DNA from: a virus
Direction: 5' to 3' (one strand)
Length of the DNA stretch: 37,595 bases
Virus record (IMG/VR): IMGVR_UViG_3300028883_000023
Location: 1 to 37,595 of that record
The notes beneath the pieces were generated by a model that made no database searches, was not told the DNA's origin, and saw only the letters and a program-made list of their open reading frames with translations. This document shows, in pieces, positions 37,588-37,595 of the stretch. The stretch's first letter is position 1; the number at the start of each line of letters is the position of its first letter. The position numbers and the translations under genes are program-made.

Positions 37588-37595
37588 CTAATAAG
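37469..37595. repeat. Terminal direct repeat, copy 2
   Basis: Identical to bases 1-127. It includes the end of the tail-completion gene and the first 12 bases of the tail terminator gene at 116-577. See copy 1. Confidence 0.93.

Overview
The window is one complete, circularly closed genome of a tailed double-stranded DNA phage. Bases 1-127 are identical to bases 37469-37595, so the unique circle is 37,468 bp. A terminase, portal, scaffold, capsid, tail-tube and tape-measure set, with a frameshifted tail-assembly chaperone, points to a siphovirus. The sequence is AT-rich, with short gene gaps, ATGA/TAATG overlaps and strong GGAGG-type ribosome binding sites. No integrase, lysogeny repressor, DNA polymerase, helicase or tRNA was recognised. 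The host is not identifiable. Sec signal peptides and a possible spanin suggest a Gram-negative bacterium, and the attC-like sites suggest one exposed to integrons; both are inferences.

Layout on the circle. (1) Late module, + strand, 27.9 kb through the end and on to 12.6 kb: ParB-domain protein and Mom-like DNA modification protein, small and large terminase, portal, Mu-F-like head protein, small winged-helix protein, scaffold, capsid, secreted beta-helix protein, connector, tail completion, tail terminator, tail tube, chaperone with a -1 frameshift extension, tape measure, baseplate proteins, fibre-like proteins with signal peptides, an SGNH hydrolase-LamG protein, then a cluster of tiny coiled-coil and membrane proteins (probable lysis accessories) and a terminator at 12.69 kb. 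(2) Early leftward module, - strand, 24.4 to 12.7 kb: HTH protein, Rad52-like annealing protein, SSB, DNA methyltransferase, DnaQ-like exonuclease, RuvC-like resolvase, an M15-type peptidase (the only clear endolysin candidate) and many small unknowns. (3) Early rightward module, + strand, 24.58-27.74 kb: small unknowns and a replication-initiator-like protein. The two early modules diverge from back-to-back promoters at about 24.5 kb.

The most striking feature is confined to the early modules. Six single-gene units (13243-13531, 14923-15198, 18141-18625, 20804-21145, 25183-25537, 26612-27012) sit between core phage genes, bounded by attC-like sites: RYATAAC and GTTATRY ends, an inner hairpin, and stop codons in or close to the R'' box. 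In each unit the first bases after the crossover point (TTATRY...) are the inverse complement of that same unit's own R'' box. That is what is expected if the unit once existed as a circular integron gene cassette. The multi-gene core segments between them lack such matching ends. All six genes are co-oriented with the early operon they sit in, so the orientation switches at the divergent promoter. No integron integrase is present. The genome therefore looks like a phage that has repeatedly acquired integron-type cassettes by host-supplied recombination, with the cassettes expressed from phage early promoters. This rests on sequence reading alone and needs attC covariance searches and related genomes to confirm.
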